Shown one piece after another: positions 27,201-35,120 of a DNA stretch of 64,000 nucleotides. This DNA is from Streptomyces sp. NBC_00691 (GTDB lineage Bacteria > Actinomycetota > Actinomycetes > Streptomycetales > Streptomycetaceae): NCBI RefSeq assembly GCF_036226665.1, contig NZ_CP109007.1:4814501-4878500 (forward strand), read 5' to 3'. Both the position numbers and the translations under genes were made by a program. Each line of letters opens with the position of its first letter. The stretch's first letter is position 1. The notes below the pieces were generated by a model. That model made no database searches. It was not told where the DNA came from and was given only the letters and a program-made list of their open reading frames with translations.

Positions 27201-29146
27201 GAGACTTCGAGAACGACGGCCGCGCCGACCTCTGGTCGCGCAACGGAGCGGGCCGCACCGTCGAGTTCCCGGGCCGAGCGGCCACCGAGGCGGACCCCAC
27301 CGCCTTCGGAGCGGAGCGCTACGTGGCCACCACCGGGTACGACTGGGCGGACTGCGAGACCTTCCCCGCCGCGTCGGGCACCGGAACCTTCCCCGTGTGC
27401 GGACCGATCCTCGGCAAGTACAAGGCGCTCGGAGGCCCGGCCGGCTACGGCAAGCCCACGAGCGGTGTCACCAACGTCAGCGACGGCGGCCGGTTCGTCA
27501 ACTTCGCCCAGGTCGGCACGTCGGCCACCGACCGGACCATCTCCTGGAGCAAGTCGACCGGCGCCTGGGCCGTCTCCAACGGCGTCTTCAGCAAGTGGAA
27601 CAGCACCGGGCGTGAGACCGGTGTCCTCGGCTACCCGACCTCGGACGAGCGGCTGACGCACGTCCTGGGCGGTTCGGTCATCACCTTCAGCAAGGCGGGC
27701 AAGGCCGGAGCCGTCTACTGGCGGGACGGCATCGGATCGCAGATGATCCGCGGCGCCGTCTACAGCCAGTACCTGGCGCTCGGCGGCGTCGCCGTGTTCG
27801 GCTACCCCACGGGTGACGAGACGGCGACGGCGACCAAGCCGGGATCGGTTCAGCACTTCCGCCAGGGGACCTCCGCGACGGACAACGTCTCCTTCTACTG
27901 GAGCAGCGCGACCGGCGCCTGGCCGGTGTTCGGAGCCATCCGCACCCACTGGCTGAGCCAGGGCGGTCACAACGGAACCCTCGGGTTCCCGAAGTCCACC
28001 GAGAAGTCGGTGTACGGCGGCCGGCGCACGGACTTCCAGAACGGCTACATCCGCTGGAACCGGGAGAGCTACCAGGTCGCCTCGCACGCCTGGACGGACC
28101 GGACCGCGCACCTGCGGACGGACCTGGGGGGTGACTACGACGGCGACGGCAAGACCGACGTCTTCACCGTCTACGACTACGAGAAGGACAGCATCGGTCT
28201 GTACGTCGCCAAGGCCAACAGCGACGGCGGGCACAACCCGCCGCTGGAGTACTCCTCCGAGGACCCGGGCGACTGGAACAACAGCCACAGCAAGTGGGCC
28301 GCCGGCGACTTCGACGGCGACGGCCGGGACGACCTCATGGGCTTCTACGGGTACTCGGACGGCCACGTCACCGCGTTCTCGTTCCTGAGCCAGGCGGCGG
28401 GCACGCCGATCCACCGCAGCAGCATCAACCTCGCCACGGGCTGGGACTGGAACCGGAGCACGCCGATGGCCGGCGACTTCAACGGTGACGGCCGCGACGA
28501 CCTCGCCTTCGTCTACGACTACGGCGACGGCGTCATGGGCGTCCACACGGCCCTGGCGCGTGCCGACGGCACCTTCGCCAAACCGGTCCTCTCGTACAAG
28601 ACGGCGCCGGGCTACTGGTACGCGGCGAGCGCCAGTTACACCGTCGGGGACACGAACGGTGACGGCCGCGACGACCTCGTCGGCTTCTACGGCTACGCCT
28701 CGGGAGAGGCGCGGCTCTTCACCTTCACGGCGAAGGCCGACGGCACCCTCGCCTACCACGTGGGCTCGTGGAACGTGCCCGCCGGAACCTGGGAGCGTTC
28801 GCGGGTCAAGATGACCATGGCCGACTTCGACAAGGACGGCCGCGAGGACCTCGCGGTGATGTACGGGTACGACGACGGCCGGACCGAGATCCGGATCTTC
28901 CACGCCCGTGCCGACGGAGGCTTCGACACCTTCGTCACCCCGTACAAGAGCGAGCCCGGCGACTGGTACGCCACGAGCACGGGGAACCTCGTCGCGGGCG
29001 ACGTGAACGGCGACGCGCGCCCCGACATCACCGTGTCGTACAACTACGGGGACGGAAAGACGAGGGTGTTCACCTTCTACGGCAACGAATCGGGAACCGT
29101 CGACTGGCCCACGCGCAAGTGGTACGCGGACGCCGGAACCTGGTGA
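24212..29146 (+). CDS. Giant secreted multi-domain protein (DNRLRE, FG-GAP/VCBS, LGFP)
   Basis: A 1644-aa extracellular protein of unknown function. A signal peptide (MRRGLSAVVVATMSAGLLSAAPTGSATA) leads into a region of about 270 residues, then a DNRLRE-like beta domain (about 309-500, FPVVIDPTWMPVAW to SSARVSTRYN). A first FG-GAP/VCBS block follows (about 737-1025, GDLNGDTMVDLVTVDPGTG), then three LGFP-type repeats (about 1063-1283, VLGYPTSDE, VFGYPTGDE, TLGFPKSTE) and six C-terminal D-G-D-G-x-x-D repeats (1307-1644). The DxDxDG loops should bind calcium; LGFP repeats are associated with cell-wall binding. An ATG at 24170 would add 14 residues. It is divergent from the RHS toxin, so it may be a surface partner or adhesin. 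Confidence 0.85.
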   Translation: MRRGLSAVVVATMSAGLLSAAPTGSATAATPASENAPASTQAERETRATAQALKEAKRTGDPVEIASRRTETDEVYINPDGTVRVDRAILPVRVRQGGKLVDIDPVLAQRSDGRVAPKASAMSVTFSGGGDDVFATMLREGRTVTLTWPHGKLPKPTVSGRTATYANVLPGVDLTATADDVSFSHALVVKTPAAAKNKAVRSVDFGVKTKGLQLASDATGGIAARTPSLNSVFSAPQPQMWDSAGTEAATPVDTKTPKSARPAARSLQDTLDGATEGSRTAKLGVKLGAGRITLTPDTALLDDPKTVFPVVIDPTWMPVAWKNAWSIAYKHTAVSNSENTVYYNGGTISDSARVGYANDTTRGGTVRANTYFNIPVANLWNKDVIESTLRIQQTHAGSWSCKSGDVLVRTIGKSLPKNITYNNQPAWGAIVDYSGKSFGGRNCPSDTAGLVEFDVTDAITDAAASGWGNWAFVLTSKSNAIDTSWRKFDPSSARVSTRYNTDPGRPKTSIDPSLPCAGGVIGTTDEIVLKATGLRDDEDTNLTVEFRYALNGAKTSTPRPVAATRGGTAMLRIVAGTTLPAGTYWYDAIVKDGTGSGDWAGRCYFTYDWKPPKYAPKVTSYQFPEHTLTTKPPACVGGVATGACNMPARTDGTFVFSMDSREPVKDVVEYVYWTDFDTKERPVKPAAAGGSVSIKVKPLNAGPQYLYVRGEDTANNRSPVKSYMLLPTRSASRDRLGDLNGDTMVDLVTVDPGTGTLWTYPGRGDGTFGAGVAADDASFAAGPVTNGGSWDDVDYYEDILVLQPAPDKAGVSELWAYRGDGSGRLAAAKPDEDASRRLKTIDEDETNWDGSSASENAHWRTGAEILSIPSVNDDDENGAIDDGDNPDLLVKEGASLWLYLGSRGGNILGAPIALGNADWQDMTVMTPGDLDKDGLPEIWARDKVKGTVHEYRSRKPATPDPSGVAIDLALFSDATVRSTSIDTGFTGTAYPHLATTGDFENDGRADLWSRNGAGRTVEFPGRAATEADPTAFGAERYVATTGYDWADCETFPAASGTGTFPVCGPILGKYKALGGPAGYGKPTSGVTNVSDGGRFVNFAQVGTSATDRTISWSKSTGAWAVSNGVFSKWNSTGRETGVLGYPTSDERLTHVLGGSVITFSKAGKAGAVYWRDGIGSQMIRGAVYSQYLALGGVAVFGYPTGDETATATKPGSVQHFRQGTSATDNVSFYWSSATGAWPVFGAIRTHWLSQGGHNGTLGFPKSTEKSVYGGRRTDFQNGYIRWNRESYQVASHAWTDRTAHLRTDLGGDYDGDGKTDVFTVYDYEKDSIGLYVAKANSDGGHNPPLEYSSEDPGDWNNSHSKWAAGDFDGDGRDDLMGFYGYSDGHVTAFSFLSQAAGTPIHRSSINLATGWDWNRSTPMAGDFNGDGRDDLAFVYDYGDGVMGVHTALARADGTFAKPVLSYKTAPGYWYAASASYTVGDTNGDGRDDLVGFYGYASGEARLFTFTAKADGTLAYHVGSWNVPAGTWERSRVKMTMADFDKDGREDLAVMYGYDDGRTEIRIFHARADGGFDTFVTPYKSEPGDWYATSTGNLVAGDVNGDARPDITVSYNYGDGKTRVFTFYGNESGTVDWPTRKWYADAGTW

Positions 29147-29184
29147 CGTGACACGGAAGGACCACCCGCCCGGGTGACACCGTC

Positions 29185-29215
29185 AGGGCCGCACCCCAGC
29201 CAGGGGTGCGGCCCT
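29185..29215 (+). terminator. Terminator after the giant secreted protein
   Basis: AGGGCCGCACCCC and GGGGTGCGGCCCT form a perfect 13-bp stem with a 5-nt loop, 38 nt after the stop codon. Confidence 0.8.
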
Positions 29216-29388
29216 CCGCTTTCCGGCATGTCCGGGGCCGCCCGGGAAAGGCGTTGTCCGACCGGCCGCCTAGAGTGATCCTCTGATGCCGCGTGGGCTC
29301 CTGGATTCGCTGTCTCACGATTTCACGCGGGGGGAGCCGTCCTTTTGGGCGGCATGTGAACTCGAAGAGAAACAGAGAGCCGCCTCAG

Positions 29389-30156
29389 ATGCGTACGTCC
29401 ATGAGAAGCGCCGTCGTCGCCGCCACCGCCGTGTCCCTCGCCCTGCTCGTCACCGCGTGCGGCGGCGGGGAGAAGAGCGGCGACAAGGGTGACAAGGGCG
29501 GCACCGGTGCGCCCAGCGCCTCCGCCAGCAGCGCGCCCGCGGCCAAGGCGCTGTCGGCCGCCGAGCTGGACAAGCTGATCGTGACGACGGCCGACGTCAA
29601 GGGCCACCAGGTGACGAAGACCGACGACGGGGACGTCGTCCCCGCGGCCCAGGTCACCGCCGACAAGGCCGACTGCGCGCCGATCGCCCACGCCATGTCC
29701 TTCATCTCGCCCGGCTCGCCCGCCGCGTCGGCCCAGCGCAAGGTTCTCGAGGTGCCGAAGAAGGACGCGTCGGCCTCGCCGGAGGAGGCCGTGCTCGGCG
29801 GGCTCGGCGTCCAGGTCACGGCGGTGACGCTCGGCTCGTACGACGGACAGGGCGCCCAGGAGGCCTTCGCCTCGGTGAAGAAGGCCGGCACGGAGTGCGC
29901 CGCCGGCTTCCAGGTCGTCCACCTCAAGGAGAAGTCGAAGGTCGCCAAGGTCGCTCCGGAGACCGTCACCGCCGGCGACGAGGCGGTCGCCTTCACCGTC
30001 ACCAGCGAGATGGAGGGCGAGCCCTTCGTCAGCAAGCTCGTCGTCTTCCGCAAGGGCAACACCCTCGCGTCGTTCTCGACCATCAGCCTCGCTCCCGGTG
30101 GCGTCAAGACCCTCCCGCAGGCCGTCGTCGACGCGCAGGCCGCCAAGCTGTCCTGA
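29389..30156 (+). CDS. Secreted lipoprotein of unknown function
   Basis: The 255-aa product has a lipoprotein signal peptide (RSAVVAATAVSLALLVTAC) with the lipidated Cys in VTAC, then a Gly/Lys/Ser-rich linker and one globular domain with two further cysteines (DCAP, ECAAG) that could pair. It is not assigned to a known enzyme family. The domain size and pattern (DADVKGHQV, FRKGNTLASFSTI) resemble small mycobacterial LpqN- or sensor-type lipoproteins, but this is only an impression. The ATG at 29389 is preferred because earlier starts put a non-signal-like extension in front. It is not clearly operonic with glmS. Confidence 0.8.
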   Translation: MRTSMRSAVVAATAVSLALLVTACGGGEKSGDKGDKGGTGAPSASASSAPAAKALSAAELDKLIVTTADVKGHQVTKTDDGDVVPAAQVTADKADCAPIAHAMSFISPGSPAASAQRKVLEVPKKDASASPEEAVLGGLGVQVTAVTLGSYDGQGAQEAFASVKKAGTECAAGFQVVHLKEKSKVAKVAPETVTAGDEAVAFTVTSEMEGEPFVSKLVVFRKGNTLASFSTISLAPGGVKTLPQAVVDAQAAKLS

Positions 30157-30183
30157 CTCCGGCCCTTCGGGCGCCCGCCGCCG

Positions 30184-30189
30184 TAGGCT
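30184..30189 (+). promoter_or_regulatory. -10 hexamer of leaderless glmS
   Basis: TAGGCT ends 6 nt before the glmS ATG and no ribosome site is present. This fits a transcript that begins at or next to the start codon. No good -35 is seen. Confidence 0.5.
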
Positions 30190-30195
30190 GCCGTC

Positions 30196-32043
30196 ATGTG
30201 CGGAATCGTGGGATACGTCGGCGGGCAGTCGGCGCTTGATGTGGTGGTCGCGGGCCTCAAGAGGCTCGAATACCGGGGCTACGACTCGGCTGGTGTCGCG
30301 GTGCTCTCCGACGGAGGGCTGGCCGCGGCCAAGAAGGCGGGCAAGCTCGTCAACCTGGAGAAGGAACTCGTGGACCGGCCGCTCGCCGGCGGGTCCGTGG
30401 GCATCGGTCACACTCGCTGGGCCACCCACGGCGGGCCGACCGACGCCAACGCGCACCCGCATCTGGACAACGCGGGGCGCGTCGCCGTCGTCCACAACGG
30501 CATCATCGAGAACTTCGCCGCCCTCCGGGGCGAGCTGGCCGAGCGCGGCCACGACCTGCTCTCCGAGACGGACACCGAGGTCGTGGCCCATCTCCTCGCC
30601 GAGGAGTTCTCCTCCGCCGGGGACCTCGCGGAGGCCATGCGGCTGGTGTGCCGTCGGCTCGACGGGGCCTTCACCCTGGTCGCCGTGCACGCCGACCAGC
30701 CGGACGTGGTCGTCGGCGCCCGCCGCAACTCGCCGCTCGTCGTCGGTGTCGGCGAGGGCGAGAACTTCCTCGCCTCCGACGTGTCCGCGTTCATCGCGCA
30801 CACCCGGTCGGCCATCGAACTCGGCCAGGACCAGGTCGTCGAGCTGACCCGGGACGGCGTCACCGTCACCGACTTCGACGGGGCGCCCGCCGACGTACGG
30901 GCCTTCCACGTGGACTGGGACGCCTCCGCCGCCGAGAAGGGCGGCTACGACTACTTCATGCTCAAGGAGATCGCCGAGCAGCCCAAGGCGGTCGCCGACA
31001 CCCTGCTCGGCCGGATCGACGGCGCCGGCCGGCTCACCCTCGACGAGGTGCGCATCCCCGACGCCGTGCTCCGCGAGGCCGACAAGATCGTCATCATCGC
31101 GTGCGGCACCGCGTTCCACGCCGGTCTCATCGCCAAGTACGCCATCGAGCACTGGACCCGCATCCCCTGCGAGGTCGAGCTCGCCAGCGAGTTCCGCTAC
31201 CGCGACCCGATCCTCGGCCAGCGCACCCTCGTCATCGCCATCTCGCAGTCGGGCGAGACGATGGACACGCTGATGGCGCTGCGGCACGCACGGGAGCAGG
31301 GCGCGAAGGTGCTCGCCGTCTGCAACACCAACGGATCGACGATTCCGCGCGAGTCCGACGCCGTGCTGTACACCCACGCGGGGCCCGAGGTCGCCGTCGC
31401 CTCCACGAAGGCCTTCCTCACCCAGCTGGTGGCCTGCTACCTCCTCGCGCTCTACCTCGGTCAGGTGCGCGGCACCAAGTGGGGCGACGAGATCCACGCC
31501 GTGGTCCGCGAGCTCGCCCGGATCGGCGACGAGGTCGAGCGGGTCCTGGAGACGATGGAGCCCGTCCGGGCCCTCGCCCGGTCCCTCTCCCACAAGGACA
31601 CCGTCCTCTTCCTCGGCCGGCACGTCGGCTACCCGGTCGCCCTCGAAGGCGCCCTGAAGCTCAAGGAACTGGCGTACATGCACGCCGAGGGGTTCGCCGC
31701 CGGAGAGCTCAAGCACGGGCCGATCGCGCTGATCGAGGAGGACATGCCGGTCGTCGTGGTCGTGCCCTCGCCCAGGGGCCGCTCCGTCCTCCACGACAAG
31801 ATCGTCTCCAACATCCAGGAGATCCGGGCCCGCGGCGCCCGCACCATCGTGATCGCCGAAGAGGGCGACGAGGCCGTCGTCCCGTACGCCGACCACCTCG
31901 TCCGCATCCCGGCCACGCCTACGCTGCTCCAGCCGCTGGTCTCCACGGTGCCGCTCCAGGTCTTCGCCTGCGAGCTCGCCACCGCGCGGGGCAACGAGGT
32001 CGACCAGCCGCGCAATCTGGCCAAGTCCGTGACCGTGGAGTGA
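30196..32043 (+). CDS. glmS: Glutamine-fructose-6-phosphate aminotransferase (isomerising)
   Basis: Makes glucosamine-6-phosphate from fructose-6-phosphate and glutamine, the entry step to UDP-GlcNAc. The N-terminal glutaminase starts MCGIVGYVGG, exposing the nucleophilic Cys after Met removal, and continues with RLEYRGYDSAGVA and HTRWATHG. Two SIS sugar-isomerase domains follow (IACGTAFHAGLIAKY, SQSGETMDTL, THAGPEVAVASTKAF, ELKHGPIALI), ending in the conserved KSVTVE tail. Length 615 aa. A TAGGCT 6 nt before the ATG and no ribosome site suggest a leaderless mRNA. acpS follows after 24 nt. Confidence 0.98.
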   Translation: MCGIVGYVGGQSALDVVVAGLKRLEYRGYDSAGVAVLSDGGLAAAKKAGKLVNLEKELVDRPLAGGSVGIGHTRWATHGGPTDANAHPHLDNAGRVAVVHNGIIENFAALRGELAERGHDLLSETDTEVVAHLLAEEFSSAGDLAEAMRLVCRRLDGAFTLVAVHADQPDVVVGARRNSPLVVGVGEGENFLASDVSAFIAHTRSAIELGQDQVVELTRDGVTVTDFDGAPADVRAFHVDWDASAAEKGGYDYFMLKEIAEQPKAVADTLLGRIDGAGRLTLDEVRIPDAVLREADKIVIIACGTAFHAGLIAKYAIEHWTRIPCEVELASEFRYRDPILGQRTLVIAISQSGETMDTLMALRHAREQGAKVLAVCNTNGSTIPRESDAVLYTHAGPEVAVASTKAFLTQLVACYLLALYLGQVRGTKWGDEIHAVVRELARIGDEVERVLETMEPVRALARSLSHKDTVLFLGRHVGYPVALEGALKLKELAYMHAEGFAAGELKHGPIALIEEDMPVVVVVPSPRGRSVLHDKIVSNIQEIRARGARTIVIAEEGDEAVVPYADHLVRIPATPTLLQPLVSTVPLQVFACELATARGNEVDQPRNLAKSVTVE

Positions 32044-32067
32044 GTGTGTGCGTGTGAAGGTGAGCAG

Positions 32068-32436
32068 ATGATCATCGGGGTGGGGATCGACGTGGCGGAG
32101 ATCGACCGGTTCGCCGCGTCGATCGAGCGGACGCCGGGGCTGCTCCAGCGCCTCTTCGTCGAGCGTGAACTGCTGCTCCCCAGCGGCGAACGGCGCGGGC
32201 CCGCCTCCCTCGCGGTGCGGTTCGCCGCGAAGGAGGCCCTCGCGAAGGCGCTCGGCGCGCCGGGCGGGCTGCACTGGACGGACGCCGAGGTGTACGTCGA
32301 GGGCACAGGGCAGCCACGGCTGCGGGTGCGCGGGACGGTGGCGGCGCGGGCGGCCGAGCTGGGCGTCAAGCACTGGCACGTGTCGCTGAGCCATGACGCG
32401 GGAGTGGCGTCCGCCGTGGTGATCGCGGAGGCGTAG
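32068..32436 (+). CDS. acpS: Holo-[acyl-carrier-protein] synthase
   Basis: Transfers 4'-phosphopantetheine from CoA to acyl carrier proteins, so it activates fatty-acid and many polyketide carriers. The 122-aa sequence has the two AcpS signatures: [12 protein letters not shown] near the N-terminus (Mg-binding Asp) and [17 protein letters not shown] 32068 is chosen over an earlier in-frame start because AAGGTGA lies just upstream and MIIGVGID is the conserved beginning. It closely follows glmS and precedes the NAD(P)H-hydrate repair gene, a normal order in Streptomyces. Confidence 0.95.
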   Translation: MIIGVGIDVAEIDRFAASIERTPGLLQRLFVERELLLPSGERRGPASLAVRFAAKEALAKALGAPGGLHWTDAEVYVEGTGQPRLRVRGTVAARAAELGVKHWHVSLSHDAGVASAVVIAEA

Positions 32437-32585
32437 GCGCCGGCGGGGGAGTGGACGGGGGACGGTGTACGGACCAGGGGCCCGGTCGTCGGACGACCGG
32501 GCCCCAGGTCGTGTGCGCGCGGCTGCCAGGGCCGGCGTCGGGTGCGCGGCGGGCAGCCGCGCCGGGGCTGCGGCAGACTGCGACC

Positions 32586-34049
32586 ATGCGTACCGCTCAC
32601 CGCGTGGAGACCGTCCGGGCCGCCGAAGCCGCCCTCATGGCCCGACTCCCCGAAGGCGCGCTCATGCAACGCGCCGCCGCCGGACTGGCCGCCGCCTGCT
32701 GCTCCCTCCTCGGCAGGGGACGGGTGTACGGGGCGAGGGTCGTCCTCCTCGTCGGCAGCGGCGACAACGGCGGCGACGCCCTCCACGCCGGCGCCCGGCT
32801 CGCCCGGCGCGGCGCCGGAGTCACCGCCGTCCTCCTCGGCGACCGTGCGCACGACGGCGGGCTCGCCGCACTGCGGGCGGCGGGGGGCCGGGTCGTGGAC
32901 AGCGCCCACGACGACCCGTTCGAACCGCTCGCCGCCGCCGACCTCGTCCTCGACGGCATCACCGGCATCGGCGGCCGCGGCGGGCTCCGGCCCGACGCCG
33001 TGCCCGTCGCCCGCGCCGCGCGCGGCTCCGACGCCGTCGTCGTCGCCGTCGACCTGCCGAGCGGCGTCGACGCGGACACGGGAGAGGTGGCGGGGGAGGC
33101 CCTGCGGGCGGACGTGACGGTCACCTTCGGTACGTACAAGCCGGGCCTGCTCGTCGATCCGGCGCGGTCCTACGCGGGCGCGCTGCGGCTCGTCGACATC
33201 GGGCTCGGCGGCGAACTGCCGGGCGTGGCCGATCTGGAGGCGCTCCAGCACCAGGACGTGGCGCGCCTGCTGCCCGTACCGGGTGCCGAGACCGACAAGT
33301 ACCGGCGCGGGGTCCTCGGCATCGTCGCCGGGTCCGCACGCTATCCGGGCGCGGCGGTGCTCGCCGTCGAGGGCGCCCTGCGGGGCGGCGCGGGGGCGGT
33401 GCGGTACGTCGGACCGGCGGCGGACGCGGTGATCGCGGCGCACCCGGAGACCCTGGTCCACCCGGGTCCGCCGGACCGCGCCGGGCGGGTGCAGGCATGG
33501 GTGGTCGGGCCGGGCCTCGGCGACGAGCCGGGCGTCGCGGAGGTCCTCGCCTCGGACGTGCCGGTGCTCGTGGACGCGGACGGACTACGCGGGCTCGACC
33601 CCGCGCTCGTACGGGCCCGCAGCGCGCCGACCGTGCTCACCCCGCACGCGGGGGAGGCGGCGGCGCTGCTCGGCGCGACCCGGGAGGAGGTCGAGACGGG
33701 CCGGCTCACGGCGGTACGGGAGCTGGCGGCCCGGTTCGGGGCGACGGTGCTGCTCAAGGGGTCGACGACGCTGGTGTGCGGGGCGGGGACGGCCGCGGCC
33801 GAGGGGGGCGCGGTGCGGGTGAACCCGACCGGCACGGGGTGGCTGGCGACGGCGGGCAGCGGGGACGTCCTGTCGGGCCTCGCGGGCTCGCTGCTCGCGG
33901 CGGGTCTGCGCCCGGTGGACGCGGCGTCGTGCGCGGCGTATCTGCACGGCCTCGCGGCGCGGCGCGCCGCGGGCGGCGGTCCGGTGACGGCGGGGGAGGT
34001 GGCGGGAGCGCTGGGCGGCGCGTGGCGGGACGTGACGGCGGGGCTGTAG
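32586..34049 (+). CDS. nnr: Bifunctional NAD(P)H-hydrate epimerase/dehydratase
   Basis: Repairs hydrated NADH and NADPH. The N-terminal YjeF_N epimerase domain (about residues 1-215) has GSGDNGGDALHAGARLARRGA and AVDLPSGVDADTGEV. The C-terminal ADP-dependent dehydratase domain has GSARYPGAAVLAVEGALRGGAG, LTPHAGEAAALLG and the ribokinase-like GTGWLATAGSGDVLSG with its catalytic Asp. This two-domain fusion is the common bacterial form; 487 aa. Start at ATG 32586 gives MRTAHRVETVRAAEAALMARLPEG; CAGACT 6 nt upstream suggests a leaderless mRNA. It probably follows acpS as a separate unit. Confidence 0.95.
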   Translation: MRTAHRVETVRAAEAALMARLPEGALMQRAAAGLAAACCSLLGRGRVYGARVVLLVGSGDNGGDALHAGARLARRGAGVTAVLLGDRAHDGGLAALRAAGGRVVDSAHDDPFEPLAAADLVLDGITGIGGRGGLRPDAVPVARAARGSDAVVVAVDLPSGVDADTGEVAGEALRADVTVTFGTYKPGLLVDPARSYAGALRLVDIGLGGELPGVADLEALQHQDVARLLPVPGAETDKYRRGVLGIVAGSARYPGAAVLAVEGALRGGAGAVRYVGPAADAVIAAHPETLVHPGPPDRAGRVQAWVVGPGLGDEPGVAEVLASDVPVLVDADGLRGLDPALVRARSAPTVLTPHAGEAAALLGATREEVETGRLTAVRELAARFGATVLLKGSTTLVCGAGTAAAEGGAVRVNPTGTGWLATAGSGDVLSGLAGSLLAAGLRPVDAASCAAYLHGLAARRAAGGGPVTAGEVAGALGGAWRDVTAGL

Positions 34050-34242
34050 GGACGTGGCGGCGGGGCTGGGGTGAGGGAAGGACGGCGCGGCCGTAGTCGG
34101 CGAAGCACGGCGCGGTCGTGGTGAGGGAGGGGTGCTTCGCCCTCGTCCGGGTGGGGGCGCTTCGCCTCCACTCGGGCTAACCCGCTCCCCCGGGCGCCTC
34201 TCCCGGCGCGCTCCCCCGGGTCGCGGGGGATTGGGTGGGCAG
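34050..34242. other. Intergenic stretch with short direct repeats
   Basis: This 193-bp gap holds an imperfect direct repeat, ACGGCGCGGCCGTAGT (34082-34097) and ACGGCGCGGTCGTGGT (34107-34122), 14 of 16 identical, and two GTGAGGG- and GCTTCGCC-containing copies around it. No gene or clear promoter is visible. It may be a degenerate tandem duplication. Confidence 0.5.
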
Positions 34243-35100
34243 GTGATCAGATCGAGAAGTCGCCTCGTGTCGTTGTTCGTTCTTCTGGGGGTCCTGCTCG
34301 TGCCCGTGGCCCCGGGCGGGGCCGTCGCCGACGTTCCCGAGCCCGGGGAGGCGCTCGTGCCCGGGGTGGCCGGGGCAGGGCGGGCCGAGTACCCGATGGA
34401 TACGCCCGACCAGGTGCTGCCGCCCCTGCAACCCGAGGGCGAGGTGCCCGTGCCCGTGCCGGAGGAGGACGTCGACGAGCTGGTCGAGTACCTCCCCCGG
34501 AGCGCCGTGGCGGCCTCCTGCACCGCCACCACCGGACCCCACCAGCGGCGGGTCGAGCGGCTGCTCGGGCTCAGGGCCGACGGGAGGCAGTCCGCCGCCG
34601 ACTGCCGGGCCATCCGCGCCTTCCAGGTCAGGGAGAGGATCAAGCCCGCCGTCGGCTACGCCGGCCCCGTCACCTGGGCCCGGGCCGAACTGCTCGCCGC
34701 CCGGAAGAACCTGGACCCGGGGCGCCGCTGCCCCGTGAAGAAGTACGCCGTCGCCTGTGTCGATCTCGACCGCCAGCTCATGTGGGTGCGGAAGGACAAG
34801 AAGGTCACCTTCCCCGTCGTCACCATGCGCAGCGGGCGCGCGGGGTACGCGACCCGGACCGGGTGGCACACCGTCTACTGGCGTCACAAGGACCACTGGT
34901 CCACCATCTACAACACCCCCATGCCCTACTCCCAGTTCTTCAGCGGCGGCCAGGCCTTCCACGCCGTCTACGGGCAGCTCGCCACGCCCACCGGCAGTCG
35001 GGGCTGCGTCAATCTCAGCTACCGCCACGCCCAGAAACTCTGGGACGTGCTGCGCAAGGGTGACCGGGTCTACATCTGGGGAAAGCGGCCCGGGAGCTGA
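34243..35100 (+). CDS. Secreted L,D-transpeptidase with peptidoglycan-binding domain
   Basis: Probable cell-wall enzyme making or editing 3-3 cross-links. A signal peptide (LVSLFVLLGVLLVPVAPGGAVA) is followed by a Pro/Glu-rich stretch, a PG_binding_1-like helical domain (about 98-150, RRVERLLGLRADGRQSAAD) and a YkuD domain (about 168-282). The catalytic motif is His240 in AFHAVYG and Cys255 in SRGCVNLS, both intact. Length 285 aa. Start chosen at GTG 34243 after GGGTGGGCAG; TTG 34231 is an alternative. The gene precedes alr, which also serves peptidoglycan precursor supply. Confidence 0.9.
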   Translation: MIRSRSRLVSLFVLLGVLLVPVAPGGAVADVPEPGEALVPGVAGAGRAEYPMDTPDQVLPPLQPEGEVPVPVPEEDVDELVEYLPRSAVAASCTATTGPHQRRVERLLGLRADGRQSAADCRAIRAFQVRERIKPAVGYAGPVTWARAELLAARKNLDPGRRCPVKKYAVACVDLDRQLMWVRKDKKVTFPVVTMRSGRAGYATRTGWHTVYWRHKDHWSTIYNTPMPYSQFFSGGQAFHAVYGQLATPTGSRGCVNLSYRHAQKLWDVLRKGDRVYIWGKRPGS

Positions 35101-35120
35101 CACCTGAGAGACTGGGCGCG

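Noticed and set aside
24173-28903. Very long minus-strand open frame opposite the giant secreted protein
   Set aside because: Composition and lack of motifs show it to be an antisense artefact of GC bias; the plus strand has a signal peptide and ordered repeats.
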